NCBI GenBank assembly: GCA_964532735.1
Contig: CAZHKK010000013.1
Location: 1 to 21,311, forward strand
Origin: JAJXYN01 sp964532735
GTDB taxonomy: Bacteria; Patescibacteriota; Patescibacteriia; JAGPKW01
Direction of reading: 5' to 3'
DNA length: 21,311 nucleotides
A program made the translations under genes and the position numbers. Under the pieces are notes generated by a model. It searched no databases, was not told the origin of the DNA, and saw only the letters and a list, made by a program, of their open reading frames with translations. Below, one piece after another: positions 1-7,285 of this stretch; positions within the stretch are counted from its first letter, which is position 1; each line of letters begins with the position of its first letter.

Positions 1-906
1 TTTTAATTTATAATACTCACCCCAAGCTTTGAAAAATAGCTTATTTTTAAATGTTAGATAATATATAGCTTTTTTTATTTCTTCTATTAATATAAATAAA
101 TTTAAAGATTTTAAATTTTTATTAAGTATTAGTAAATGGTTTCTGTAAGATAAATGAGCAAGAAATTCTTTATCATTATTTTTTCTTTTTATTGTATCTA
201 ATATATTTTGGTTACTATTACCAGAAAATCCTCTTTCATGATAAGCAATTGCGTTTGAAATGTATCTAGATTTTAAATTTTTATTTTTAAGTCTCCAAGC
301 CAAATCAATATCTTCTTTATACATAAAAAATCTGTCATCAAAATATCCATTATTATCTTTAATTAATTCTAAAGAAGACCTTCTATATAAGGCCAAAGCT
401 CCAGTAGCTCCAAAAATATCAGTATTATTGTCGAATTGTCCAATATCTTCAATTCCCTCTCCTAAATTAAAAAACCTATATCCTTTTGTATGATTAAGTC
501 CAATACAGTCTATAGTTTTTGTTTTTATAAAATTATCATTTTCATATTTCATCTTTAATAATTTACCACTACAACTACCATAATCTTTGTTTCCATCCAT
601 AAAATTAACCAATTTTTCTAAAAAATCAGATTCTAATATTATGTCTTGATTTGTTACTAGTATATATTCAGAAGAATTTTTATTTATCATTTGATTGTGT
701 CCATGAGCAAATCCTGTATTTTCTTTGTTTTCTATTAGTTTAATACTAGGATAATTTTCTTTAATAAACAAAACAGAATTATCGCTAGAATTATTGTCAA
801 CTACGATAATTTCAAAATCTTTGAATGTTTGGTTTAAAATAGAATCAAAGCAAGGTTTTATATATTTAAGACCGTTATAAATTATTATGTTAATAGTTAC
901 TTTCAT
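1..906 (-). CDS. Family 2 glycosyltransferase (partial, 3' end outside window)
   Basis: Reading the minus strand from the ATG at 906 gives 302 codons with no stop before the window edge, so the C-terminus is missing. The protein opens with the Rossmann-like start of GT-A enzymes (MKVTINIIIYNG), has a VVDNNSSDNS nucleotide-binding stretch at about residues 35-44, an NQD variant of the DxD-type metal motif at 86-88, a FGATGALALYRR acceptor-side stretch near 165-176, and the MYKEDIDLAWR motif at 195-205 whose ED pair holds the likely catalytic base. This is the pattern of rhamnosyltransferase/WbbL-like family 2 enzymes, which move a sugar from a nucleotide donor onto a polysaccharide or lipid-linked acceptor at the inner face of the membrane. 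Donor and acceptor cannot be read from the sequence. No signal peptide is visible. Family assignment is secure; exact substrate is unknown. Confidence 0.9.
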   Translation of the reverse strand, partial: MKVTINIIIYNGLKYIKPCFDSILNQTFKDFEIIVVDNNSSDNSVLFIKENYPSIKLIENKENTGFAHGHNQMINKNSSEYILVTNQDIILESDFLEKLVNFMDGNKDYGSCSGKLLKMKYENDNFIKTKTIDCIGLNHTKGYRFFNLGEGIEDIGQFDNNTDIFGATGALALYRRSSLELIKDNNGYFDDRFFMYKEDIDLAWRLKNKNLKSRYISNAIAYHERGFSGNSNQNILDTIKRKNNDKEFLAHLSYRNHLLILNKNLKSLNLFILIEEIKKAIYYLTFKNKLFFKAWGEYYKLK

Positions 907-931
907 AAAATTAAATAAATATAATAATTAA

Positions 932-942
932 ATATTAACATA
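932..942 (-). promoter_or_regulatory. Extended -10 promoter for the family 2 glycosyltransferase
   Basis: On the minus strand this reads TATGTTAATAT, an extended -10 (TGn followed by TAATAT) lying 26 bases before the ATG at 906. The same 11-mer occurs before the rmlA-like gene at 15105-15115. There is no convincing -35 box. The element sits between the terminator of the preceding gene and the start codon, which is where a promoter is needed. Confidence 0.45.
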
Positions 943-947
943 TATTC

Positions 948-984
948 AAAAAAAATGTAGGGTCGCATTACAATGCGCCCTACA
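948..984 (-). terminator. Intrinsic terminator of the sigma/anti-sigma operon; REP-like GC-rich hairpin
   Basis: The arms TGTAGGG-CGCATT (956-969, with one bulged T at 963) and AATGCGCCCTACA (972-984) form a 13-bp stem. On the minus strand it is followed directly by eight T residues (955-948), the layout of a rho-independent terminator just after the stop codon at 994. The hairpin has about half G+C in otherwise very AT-rich DNA and resembles dispersed palindromic repeats built on GGGCGCATT/AATGCGCCC. Confidence 0.8.
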
Positions 985-993
985 AGAATTATA

Positions 994-2595
994 TTATTTT
1001 TTTAATGGCATTATATCTGTTTTTGGTTGTGGTAGTTCATTAATAACAGGTTGCTCTTTGTTATTTTTTAATATTTCTTCTATAGAATCTTTTGTTAAAG
1101 GTATAACTATATTTTTTCTATAATTATTATTAATTGTATTTTCAATATCTAATATCATAGCAGGAATATATAACTCAAAAGACGTGTTGTTATTATATTT
1201 GTATGTTCTCATGTAAGATATAGATGGGTTTTTAACATTAGATGATATTTCTTTTGCGTTAGATTCTAATGAGTATTTAGGATAAAAAACTTCCCCACCT
1301 ATTTTTATAATTTCTAATAATTTATTAGGATCAGTTTCTAAGTCATATTTAGAAGATTCATAGTTTTGTGTTTGTATTCCATAAAGACTATCAACTTTTT
1401 TTGATAAAACATCAACATTTACAGTCATACCAACTTTACCACCATAAGATTCATAAACTTGTTTTCCATTTATAATAAGAGGATATATTACTCCAATAGA
1501 GTTTGGAATATAGTAGTTGTTTTTATCTTCAGATTGTTCATAATATTGTTTCCAATCATTTACAATTTCAGGTTTCCCATAATTTTTTGTGTTTATGTTA
1601 TATTTAAACACAAAATCATTTGCTATTTTTATTATTGATTCATCACTAGGAATGTCTGAGATTTTTAGATTTTTATCATAATTAACATTTGGCCATTTTT
1701 GCCAATTTTTGTTTATAGATAAACTTCCATCATTGAAATTGAAATAAATAGAATATCCATTTTCTTTATCCTCGTCTAATGCAAGATTATTAAGTTTTAG
1801 ATTATTAAATTGTGATAAATTTAAATTACTAATATTAACATTTTTATAATCGAAGTTTGTTGAGTTTGAATTGATTTTTTTTAATACTTCTAATCCGTCA
1901 ATACTGTAGTTTAATTTATCTATAGAGTCTGTATAATTGTAAGTATAGTATTCTGGCGTGTAAGGTGTATTTATATTCTCAGAGTTTTCATCTAAAGCTA
2001 TTTTTGTTATTAATAAAGGAGTTTCTGATTTTTCTATTGTTTGCTCTGTTGCTATTGATAAATTTGAATTTCCAGCATCTTTTTGATTGTTAGAAAATTC
2101 TCTCATTTCTGACATTTTTATTTCCCCAAAAGCATTTTTTCCTATATTTTTAATAGAAATGTCAATAATTTGATCTTTTATTTCGTTTTGTAAAAAATCA
2201 GGACTACTATTTTTATTAACATTTTCTAAATTATCTTTTAATATTAATTGCCCAGAATTTATCATAAAATACGCAACAACAAGTATTGTTAAGGTAGAAA
2301 TTCCAGCTCCACCTAGTATATAATTAAATTTTTTCATAAATAATATAATATTAGATTCTTTAGGTAAGTCATTAGATAGATTAATTTTTCTATTTAAGTT
2401 ATCTCTTTTTAATGATTGTATTTTTATTAATATTTCTTCTTTAAGATTTTGTTTGAATATTTCATCAAAGTCAGTATTTGGTTTAGAATGATATACTTCT
2501 AATATTATATCTTTTAATTCTTCTTCGTATTCTTTTAGATTTTCATCAACCATATATAAATCAAACAATATTTCATTCACTTTTAGTTCTTTCAT
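994..2595 (-). CDS. Membrane-anchored probable anti-sigma factor with large extracytoplasmic domain
   Basis: The 533-residue protein has a cytoplasmic, acidic/helical N-terminal part (1-90), one transmembrane segment at about 92-113 (YILGGAGISTLTILVVAYFM) and a long, Asn/Ser-rich extracytoplasmic part to the C-terminus. It lies 19 bases downstream of an ECF sigma-factor gene on the same strand, the classical arrangement of a sigma factor and its membrane anti-sigma partner, in which the cytoplasmic domain would hold the sigma factor and the outer domain would sense the signal. I see no ZAS zinc motif (HxxxCxxC) in the N-terminal part, so it would be a non-zinc type. The outer domain contains no motif I can assign with certainty; its last third looks like beta-rich repeats of the PepSY/YcdB kind, a weak guess. 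Start ATG at 2595 has no Shine-Dalgarno-like sequence. Role is inferred mainly from topology and context. Confidence 0.6.
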   Translation of the reverse strand: MKELKVNEILFDLYMVDENLKEYEEELKDIILEVYHSKPNTDFDEIFKQNLKEEILIKIQSLKRDNLNRKINLSNDLPKESNIILFMKKFNYILGGAGISTLTILVVAYFMINSGQLILKDNLENVNKNSSPDFLQNEIKDQIIDISIKNIGKNAFGEIKMSEMREFSNNQKDAGNSNLSIATEQTIEKSETPLLITKIALDENSENINTPYTPEYYTYNYTDSIDKLNYSIDGLEVLKKINSNSTNFDYKNVNISNLNLSQFNNLKLNNLALDEDKENGYSIYFNFNDGSLSINKNWQKWPNVNYDKNLKISDIPSDESIIKIANDFVFKYNINTKNYGKPEIVNDWKQYYEQSEDKNNYYIPNSIGVIYPLIINGKQVYESYGGKVGMTVNVDVLSKKVDSLYGIQTQNYESSKYDLETDPNKLLEIIKIGGEVFYPKYSLESNAKEISSNVKNPSISYMRTYKYNNNTSFELYIPAMILDIENTINNNYRKNIVIPLTKDSIEEILKNNKEQPVINELPQPKTDIMPLKK

Positions 2596-2614
2596 TTTAT
2601 TGTTTTTATGTTTA

Positions 2615-3193
2615 TTATTTTTTAATATTTGTTATTAGTTGACTAGCTACTAAAATAAGAAAAGCAAGTATAGATTCTTTTCTTATTAGAGATAAGGACC
2701 TAGACACTATAACTTTACAATTAGCTTCACTTTTTCCTATTATCTTTGATATTTCTTCATAAGATAAACCATCCCAAATTCTCATAATTAAAATATCTTT
2801 TTGCTCTTTGTTTAAGTTTTCTATATATTTTTTTACTTTCTCTATACTACATTTAATATCTATTTCATATTCTATATCTGTTGGACTTTTTATGTTTTGA
2901 TAGTCATCAATATTTGAAGTGGTTTTTTTGGTTCTATAAAAATCTATAACAGAATTTCTTGCTATTCTATATATCCATGCAGAAAAATATCCAAGTTCTA
3001 AATTAAAATCTTTTATTTTTTCTAATGCTTTTATAAAAACAAGACTTGTTAAATCTTCAGCAGTTTCTTTGTGAGATGTTCTAAAATAAATAAAATCATA
3101 AATTTTATTTACATATAAATCATAAATATCACCAAAAGCTTCAAAATCTCCATTTTGGCATTTTTTTATTAGATCTAATTCATTGGCAAGCAT
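2615..3193 (-). CDS. ECF-type RNA polymerase sigma factor
   Basis: The 192-residue protein has sigma region 2 at about residues 14-85, including the AEDLTSLVFIKALEKI and FSAWIYRIARNSVIDFYR stretches that carry core binding and -10 recognition, and region 4 at about 118-170 with the LNKEQKDILIMRIWDGLSYEEISKIIG helix-turn-helix for -35 recognition. Regions 1 and 3 are absent, as usual for ECF (group IV) sigma factors. It is co-transcribed with the downstream membrane protein that is probably its anti-sigma factor. A strong extended -10 element at 3221-3231 lies 28 bases before its ATG. Oddity: after region 4 the C-terminus ends in a short hydrophobic tail (ILAFLILVASQLIT, 175-188), which is not standard for ECF factors and could contact the membrane or the partner. 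Family call is firm; target genes are unknown. Confidence 0.92.
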   Translation of the reverse strand: MLANELDLIKKCQNGDFEAFGDIYDLYVNKIYDFIYFRTSHKETAEDLTSLVFIKALEKIKDFNLELGYFSAWIYRIARNSVIDFYRTKKTTSNIDDYQNIKSPTDIEYEIDIKCSIEKVKKYIENLNKEQKDILIMRIWDGLSYEEISKIIGKSEANCKVIVSRSLSLIRKESILAFLILVASQLITNIKK

Positions 3194-3209
3194 ATTGGGC
3201 CACTTAATT

Positions 3210-3233
3210 GTTATGCTTATATTATAACATAAC
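3210..3233. promoter_or_regulatory. Inverted repeat overlapping the sigma-factor promoter (possible operator)
   Basis: GTTATG (3210-3215) and CATAAC (3228-3233) form an inverted repeat that spans the -10 box and start region of the sigma-factor promoter. Such a placement could allow a dimeric regulator to act, or could be chance in AT-rich DNA. The arms are only six bases. Confidence 0.25.
3221..3231 (-). promoter_or_regulatory. Extended -10 promoter of the sigma/anti-sigma operon
   Basis: The minus strand reads TATGTTATAAT, a consensus TATAAT preceded by TGn. The ATG at 3193 follows 28 bases later. The identical 11-mer is used on the opposite strand for the dihydrouridine synthase gene (3291-3301). 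No good -35 box is seen, as expected for extended -10 promoters. It looks like a housekeeping rather than ECF-type promoter. Confidence 0.65.
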
Positions 3234-3290
3234 GAAGCAAAAAGTAGAAAGTTACAAAAAGTGCTTTAATAACTAGTATTTACTTAATAT

Positions 3291-3301
3291 TATGTTATAA
3301 T
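3291..3301 (+). promoter_or_regulatory. Extended -10 promoter of the dihydrouridine synthase gene
   Basis: TATGTTATAAT on the plus strand gives a perfect -10 with an upstream TGn, 52 bases before the ATG at 3354. No matching -35 box is visible. It diverges from the identical element at 3221-3231. Confidence 0.65.
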
Positions 3302-3353
3302 TTAAAAATTAAAAAATCCTAAATTTTAGTTTTTTGTTTTTAATTTTAATATT

Positions 3354-4346
3354 ATGTCATTTTGGTATGATTTAAAATCTAATCTTCATCGCCCCATAAC
3401 TTCCCTTGCACCAATGGAAGATGTTACAGATACAGTTTTTAGAAGGGTTATAATAAAATGCGGAAGGCCAGATGTTTTTTTTACTGAATTTACAAATTGT
3501 GACGGTGTTCAATCTATCGGACAATCAAAAGTTATAGAAAGATTAAAATATAGTAAAAAAGAAAAGCCGATAGTTGCACAGGTTTGGGGGAAGACTATTA
3601 AAAATTATTATAAGACTGCAAAACTTATAGTAGATCTTGGTTTTGACGGAATTGATATAAATATGGGATGTCCAGTTAAAAACGTAGTCCAAAATGGTGC
3701 TTGTTCTGCTTTAATAAAAGATCCTCAATTGGCAAAAAAAATTATTGAAGCCACAAAAGATGGTGTTAAAGGAAAAATTCCTGTTAGTGTTAAAACTAGA
3801 CTTGGTTTTAGCAAAATACAATTAGATGATTGGATCGGTTTTTTGTTAAAAGATTGCAATATAGAATATTTAACTGTCCATGGAAGAACGGTTTCAGAGT
3901 TAACAAGAGTCCCTTGTCATTTTGATGAATTAGCAAAAGTTGTTGATTTAAAAAATAAGATAAATAAAAATGCATTAATTTTTGGTAATGGTGATATAAC
4001 TTCATACCAACAAGGAGTTGATATTGTTAACCAAACAGGACTAGATGGTTTTATGATAGGAAGAGGTATTTTTCAAAATCCTTGGATATTTAATAAAAAT
4101 ATAAATATAAATAATATAAATATTAAAGATAGAATAAAATTATTAAAATATCATGTAAAATTATTTAAAAAAGAATGGGGACCAAAAAAGGATGTATTTG
4201 TTTTAAAAAAATTTTTTAAAACATATATAAATGGTTTTTTAAACGCTTCTGAATTTAGATCTAATCTTATGGATATAAAAAATTATAAAGAACTAGATTT
4301 AGAAATAAAAGAATTAGAAAAGAAAATTAAAAAACTCGATCTATAG
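3354..4346 (+). CDS. dus: tRNA-dihydrouridine synthase (DusB-like)
   Basis: This 330-residue protein is an FMN-dependent enzyme that reduces specific uridines of tRNA to dihydrouridine with NADPH. Visible family motifs in order are LAPMEDVTD at 18-26 (FMN phosphate/isoalloxazine region), TEF at 44-46, QVWGK at 76-80, DINMGCP at 101-107 with the conserved cysteine at 106 that acts as general acid, VKTRLG with Lys147, HGR at 176-178, GNGDI at 211-215 and IGRGIFQNPW at 235-244 closing the TIM barrel; the helical RNA-binding domain follows from about 260. Length is normal for the family. It is a single-gene unit with its own promoter and a shared terminator. Its stop codon lies in the loop of that terminator. 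The exact tRNA position modified cannot be told from sequence alone; CPR bacteria commonly keep a single Dus. Confidence 0.95.
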   Translation: MSFWYDLKSNLHRPITSLAPMEDVTDTVFRRVIIKCGRPDVFFTEFTNCDGVQSIGQSKVIERLKYSKKEKPIVAQVWGKTIKNYYKTAKLIVDLGFDGIDINMGCPVKNVVQNGACSALIKDPQLAKKIIEATKDGVKGKIPVSVKTRLGFSKIQLDDWIGFLLKDCNIEYLTVHGRTVSELTRVPCHFDELAKVVDLKNKINKNALIFGNGDITSYQQGVDIVNQTGLDGFMIGRGIFQNPWIFNKNININNINIKDRIKLLKYHVKLFKKEWGPKKDVFVLKKFFKTYINGFLNASEFRSNLMDIKNYKELDLEIKELEKKIKKLDL

Positions 4347-4357
4347 TCGAGTTTTTT
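4329..4357. terminator. Bidirectional terminator between dus and rpmE
   Basis: AAAAAACTCGA (4329-4339) and TCGAGTTTTTT (4347-4357) form an 11-bp stem around a 7-base loop. It gives a T-tract on both strands, so it can end the plus-strand dus transcript and the minus-strand rpmE operon. The dus stop TAG (4344-4346) is inside the loop. Confidence 0.85.
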
Positions 4358-4368
4358 AATTTATATTA

Positions 4369-4665
4369 TTATTTTGTTTTATCTTCTACTTTTATTCCTT
4401 TATTTTGCTTAGCTTCCTTTTTCGCTGCTAATTTAGCTTTTTTTTCTGCAGCATAATTGATATTAGCATTTGCAATTTTGTTTTTAAATCTATCAACTCT
4501 ACCTGTAGAATCTACTATATTAGCTTTTCCAGTAAAAAATGGATGACATTTTGAGCATATATCTGTTGTTTGTTTTTCTTTTGTAGATCCAGCAATAAAT
4601 GTAGCACCACAAGCACAAGTTATAGTAGCATCTTTAAGGTATTCAGGATGTAAATCTTTTTTCAT
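4369..4665 (-). CDS. rpmE: 50S ribosomal protein bL31
   Basis: The protein starts MKKDLHPEY, the canonical bL31 opening, so I set the start at the ATG at 4665 rather than at an in-frame TTG 18 bases upstream. It carries the zinc-binding form of bL31: Cys17, Cys19, Cys37 and Cys40, followed by the conserved HPFFTGK (41-47) and VDRF motifs. bL31 sits at the central protuberance and bridges to the small subunit. The family is usually about 66-90 residues; this one has 98, because of a Lys/Ala-rich C-terminal tail of about 25 residues. It is the last gene of the minus-strand operon, 10 bases after the DUF3048 gene, and is followed by a hairpin terminator at 4329-4357. Confidence 0.97.
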   Translation of the reverse strand: MKKDLHPEYLKDATITCACGATFIAGSTKEKQTTDICSKCHPFFTGKANIVDSTGRVDRFKNKIANANINYAAEKKAKLAAKKEAKQNKGIKVEDKTK

Positions 4666-4675
4666 ATTTGTTTTG

Positions 4676-6109
4676 TTAATCAATTTTTATTTTATAATCT
4701 TTTGGAACTATATTTACCCATGTTTTTCCTGGATTAAATTCAAATTCCTTTTCTACTCCATTAATTTTGGTATAAAATTTAGTTCTATTTGTAAAACTAT
4801 TTTTTTTCCAATATCCTTCAATAGAGTAACCATTTCTAATCATAATTGCTTTACCGCCTTCTGTCAAATTTATACTTTTTCTAAACTTATCATCTCCGTT
4901 TATAACATTAGTAGAAGTAAATTGTATGATTATGTTTTTTGTAGTTATTTCTTTGTTTAAAGAGTCTTTATCAATTTTATCATTTTCATAATACCTTGTA
5001 TATAGATCATTTTCTTTATCATATTTCCAATCTATATTATAAAATGTTGTTTGGTCGCTATATTGTATATAAACATTTTTAGCTAATGATAAATTTTTTG
5101 GATCTATTATATTATCTATATTAGATTCATTAAATAACCATTCAGAAAAATCTCCATATTGTTTATCTTTTCCAGTGTTTTCTTTATATTTTTGTATTAA
5201 GTCTGATGAAATATATGCATTATGAGGTGCTGATCTAGTTTTGTCTCTCCATAAATAAATTCCATCATATATAATTCCATCCAAATCAGTAACGTTATAA
5301 AATCCCTTTTTTAATCTATCTAAAGCCTCAGGACTTCCTCCAAAGTGAATAAATAAAGAATTATATTCATCTGCTAAGTCTGTAAAATATGGTCTCGCAG
5401 ATCTAACAGGTCCTATTTTACCTATATTCTCTGATCCAGAATATATACACAAAAGTCTAGTTATACTTCCCTCCACTAAAGCTTCATAAATAATGTTAGC
5501 ATCATTTACTCCAGATAAAGGTCTAGCATCAATATTGTTCTCTATAATTACAGCAAAAGGCCAATTATTTGCATCTTCTTTATTTATTAAAATTCCATCA
5601 GTCTTTCTTCTAGTTTTAGAATCAAGTTCTTGACTTGTTTGATTATTAGAAGATTCGATGTTTTCGATATTTTGGTTATTTTGTTCTGTTTGTTTTGTAT
5701 TGTTATCAGAAGTAATTTTTAAAATAGTTATTATTAGAGATATTATAGATATTAACAATATAACAGATATATAAAACCATTTGTTTTTTAATATTTTAAA
5801 AAATGAGTGATTTTTTTTATTTTTTTCAATTTCTATATTATTAGAGTCGTTGTTTATATAATTATATCCAATATTATTATCTTCTATTTTTATAGTTTCC
5901 CATTTAATATCTTCTTCTATATTCTTTACATTTTCTTGTGGTAGTTCTATTCCAGAAGACATATTTTCATCTTTAACTTCAGAAAAAGCAACTTCATTTT
6001 CTAATGGAGTTGCTTTTTCTTCTTCTTGTTTTAAATTTTGAGAATTTGTTTCGGAACTTTGAACTAATTCGTTGTTTTGGTTTTTTTCAACTTGTTCGTT
6101 CTCGTTCAT
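4676..6109 (-). CDS. DUF3048 (YerB-like) membrane-anchored protein
   Basis: The 477-residue protein has an acidic, low-complexity cytoplasmic N-terminus (1-100), one transmembrane helix at about 111-131 (WFYISVILLISIISLIITIL), a short linker, and an extracytoplasmic DUF3048 domain from about 170. Diagnostic stretches are PFAVIIENNIDARPLSGV (184-201), IYEALVEGSITRLLCIY (207-223) and IGPVRSARPYF (232-242), with the C-terminal DUF3048 subdomain to the end (GYWKK, NPGKTWVNIVP). In Bacillus the relative YerB is a lipoprotein of unknown function; here the lipobox is replaced by a membrane anchor with an unusually long acidic cytoplasmic arm. The gene sits between bL25 and bL31 genes in one operon (16 bases after bL25, 10 before bL31), which may reflect only compact genome organisation. 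Biochemical function is unknown. Confidence 0.85.
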   Translation of the reverse strand: MNENEQVEKNQNNELVQSSETNSQNLKQEEEKATPLENEVAFSEVKDENMSSGIELPQENVKNIEEDIKWETIKIEDNNIGYNYINNDSNNIEIEKNKKNHSFFKILKNKWFYISVILLISIISLIITILKITSDNNTKQTEQNNQNIENIESSNNQTSQELDSKTRRKTDGILINKEDANNWPFAVIIENNIDARPLSGVNDANIIYEALVEGSITRLLCIYSGSENIGKIGPVRSARPYFTDLADEYNSLFIHFGGSPEALDRLKKGFYNVTDLDGIIYDGIYLWRDKTRSAPHNAYISSDLIQKYKENTGKDKQYGDFSEWLFNESNIDNIIDPKNLSLAKNVYIQYSDQTTFYNIDWKYDKENDLYTRYYENDKIDKDSLNKEITTKNIIIQFTSTNVINGDDKFRKSINLTEGGKAIMIRNGYSIEGYWKKNSFTNRTKFYTKINGVEKEFEFNPGKTWVNIVPKDYKIKID

Positions 6110-6125
6110 ATTTTTTTAAGAAAAA

Positions 6126-6830
6126 TTATTTATCTTCTTTTGTTGTAGTTTTTTCAGTAGTTTCAGTAGTTTTTTCGTTTTTTGCAGCTTTTTCAGCAGC
6201 TTCAGCAGCTTGTTGTGTTGCTATGTTGTTATCTGTATTGTCAACTTTTGTATCTATTTCAACGGATTCTTTAACAATAACAACTATTTCGTCAGCATTA
6301 TTTAATATTTCTAATCCATTTGGTAATATTAAATCAGAAATTTTAATATTTTGTTCAACAGCTTCTAATTTTGAAATGTCAACATTTACAGAAGAAACAA
6401 GATCTTTTGGTAAACATTTTACTTTTATAAAAGTAGTTTGCATTAATAAATTTAAACCAATTTTTTTAGCAGGAGCTTCACCTATAAAATTAAGAGAAAC
6501 TTCAGCTGTTATTTCTTCATTTTCATTTATTTTATAAAAATCTGCATGAATTATTTTACCTGTATAATCTATTTGAATTCCATTACATAAAACCTTGAAT
6601 GTATCTTTATTGTCAACATTTAAATCAATAAAAGAACTTTTTTTGGCTTCTCTGTAGACTTTTTCAAATTCATTTAATTTTATAGAAATATTTATATTTT
6701 CAAAATTTTTACCATATATAACAGCTGGAATTTTATTTTCTTTTTTTAATAATTCGTTTGCTACCCTGCTAGATTCTCTAGATTGACCTGCAAGTAAAAA
6801 ACTTTTTTGTGTTTCTTTATTAACTGACAT
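6126..6830 (-). CDS. rplY: 50S ribosomal protein bL25 (Ctc/TL5 form)
   Basis: This is the long, two-domain form of bL25, which binds 5S rRNA at the central protuberance. The N-terminal 5S-binding domain covers about residues 8-100, with the family pattern SRESSRVANELLKKENKIPAVIYGK (17-41) and HADFYKI (95-101); the Ctc/TL5 beta domain covers about 103-190 (LNFIGEAPAKKIG, LPKDLVSSVNVDISKLEAVEQNIKISDL). Residues 191-234 form a low-complexity Ala/Glu/Thr/Lys tail that is probably disordered. It is the second gene of its operon, 22 bases downstream of the zinc-ribbon gene, and read from the promoter at 7221-7249. The ATG at 6830 has no Shine-Dalgarno motif. Confidence 0.95.
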   Translation of the reverse strand: MSVNKETQKSFLLAGQSRESSRVANELLKKENKIPAVIYGKNFENINISIKLNEFEKVYREAKKSSFIDLNVDNKDTFKVLCNGIQIDYTGKIIHADFYKINENEEITAEVSLNFIGEAPAKKIGLNLLMQTTFIKVKCLPKDLVSSVNVDISKLEAVEQNIKISDLILPNGLEILNNADEIVVIVKESVEIDTKVDNTDNNIATQQAAEAAEKAAKNEKTTETTEKTTTKEDK

Positions 6831-6852
6831 AATATTATTACTTATTAATTTA

Positions 6853-7179
6853 TTATATATTTTTTATTTCTTTTACATCATTTATACTTATTGGTTGTTG
6901 TTTTCTGAATTTAGAAATTTCACCAGGTGTCAAATCAGTCATAAACACAACCGCATTTCCACCATTTTCTGATGTTGAAATTATTGAAATCATAGAAGCT
7001 TTACAATTATTGCATTTTAAATAAAAAACACTTTTATCATCAGTTTTATCTATTATTTGTGCCGATATAGCTTGAGTCTTTTTTGTTGGACTAATACTAG
7101 TATTTGATGCACAAATAGGACAAGTAGCAGATGATTTAATTAATTGTAATGCGATATCGTTAAAGTTATTATTTATCAT
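6853..7179 (-). CDS. Small zinc-ribbon protein of unknown function
   Basis: A 108-residue protein with two CxxC pairs, Cys20/Cys23 (CPIC) and Cys56/Cys59 (CNNC), spaced as in a zinc ribbon with a beta-rich insert between them. The rest is hydrophilic with no membrane segment. I do not recognise the family. It is the first gene of the operon with bL25, DUF3048 and bL31 and follows a strong promoter with a short leader of about 35 bases. The link to two ribosomal protein genes makes a translation- or RNA-related role possible, but that rests on context only. Confidence 0.75.
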   Translation of the reverse strand: MINNNFNDIALQLIKSSATCPICASNTSISPTKKTQAISAQIIDKTDDKSVFYLKCNNCKASMISIISTSENGGNAVVFMTDLTPGEISKFRKQQPISINDVKEIKNI

Positions 7180-7188
7180 ATTTTTTGA

Positions 7189-7211
7189 AATTAAGCAAGA
7201 ATTACTTAATT
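7189..7211 (-). promoter_or_regulatory. Inverted repeat at the transcription start of the zinc-ribbon/rplY operon
   Basis: AATTAAG (7189-7195) and CTTAATT (7205-7211) are perfect 7-base inverted arms with a 9-base spacer. They begin within a few bases of the expected transcription start from the promoter at 7221-7249 and end 10 bases before the start codon. This could be an operator or a 5'-leader hairpin; AT-only arms make chance possible. Confidence 0.3.
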
Positions 7212-7220
7212 AGTTGTAAT

Positions 7221-7249
7221 ATTTTACAGTTTTATTTGTATAAAGTCAA
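7221..7249 (-). promoter_or_regulatory. Sigma-70 promoter of the zinc-ribbon/rplY/DUF3048/rpmE operon
   Basis: On the minus strand TTGACT (7249-7244) is followed after 17 bases by TAAAAT (7226-7221). Spacing is ideal and both boxes are close to consensus. Transcription would start near 7214, about 35 bases before the first ATG. Confidence 0.8.
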
Positions 7250-7254
7250 TACAG

Positions 7255-7285
7255 AAATTGTTTAAAATAAATTATTAAACAATTT
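7255..7285 (-). terminator. AT-rich hairpin at the end of the VirD4-like gene
   Basis: AAATTGTTTAA (7255-7265) and TTAAACAATTT (7275-7285) are perfect 11-base inverted arms with a 9-base loop, overlapping the stop codon at 7284-7286. The downstream T-tract is short (TTTCTG), so termination may be weak. The promoter of the next operon starts six bases further on. Confidence 0.5.

Noticed and set aside
4666..4683. TTG start for bL31 giving six extra residues
   Set aside because: bL31 proteins begin MKxxxHPxY; the ATG at 4665 matches exactly, and the TTG start would overlap the upstream gene.
6004..6537. Plus-strand open frame of 177 codons
   Set aside because: It lies antisense to the bL25 gene and DUF3048 gene and has Phe/Ser-rich low-complexity content; a shadow frame.
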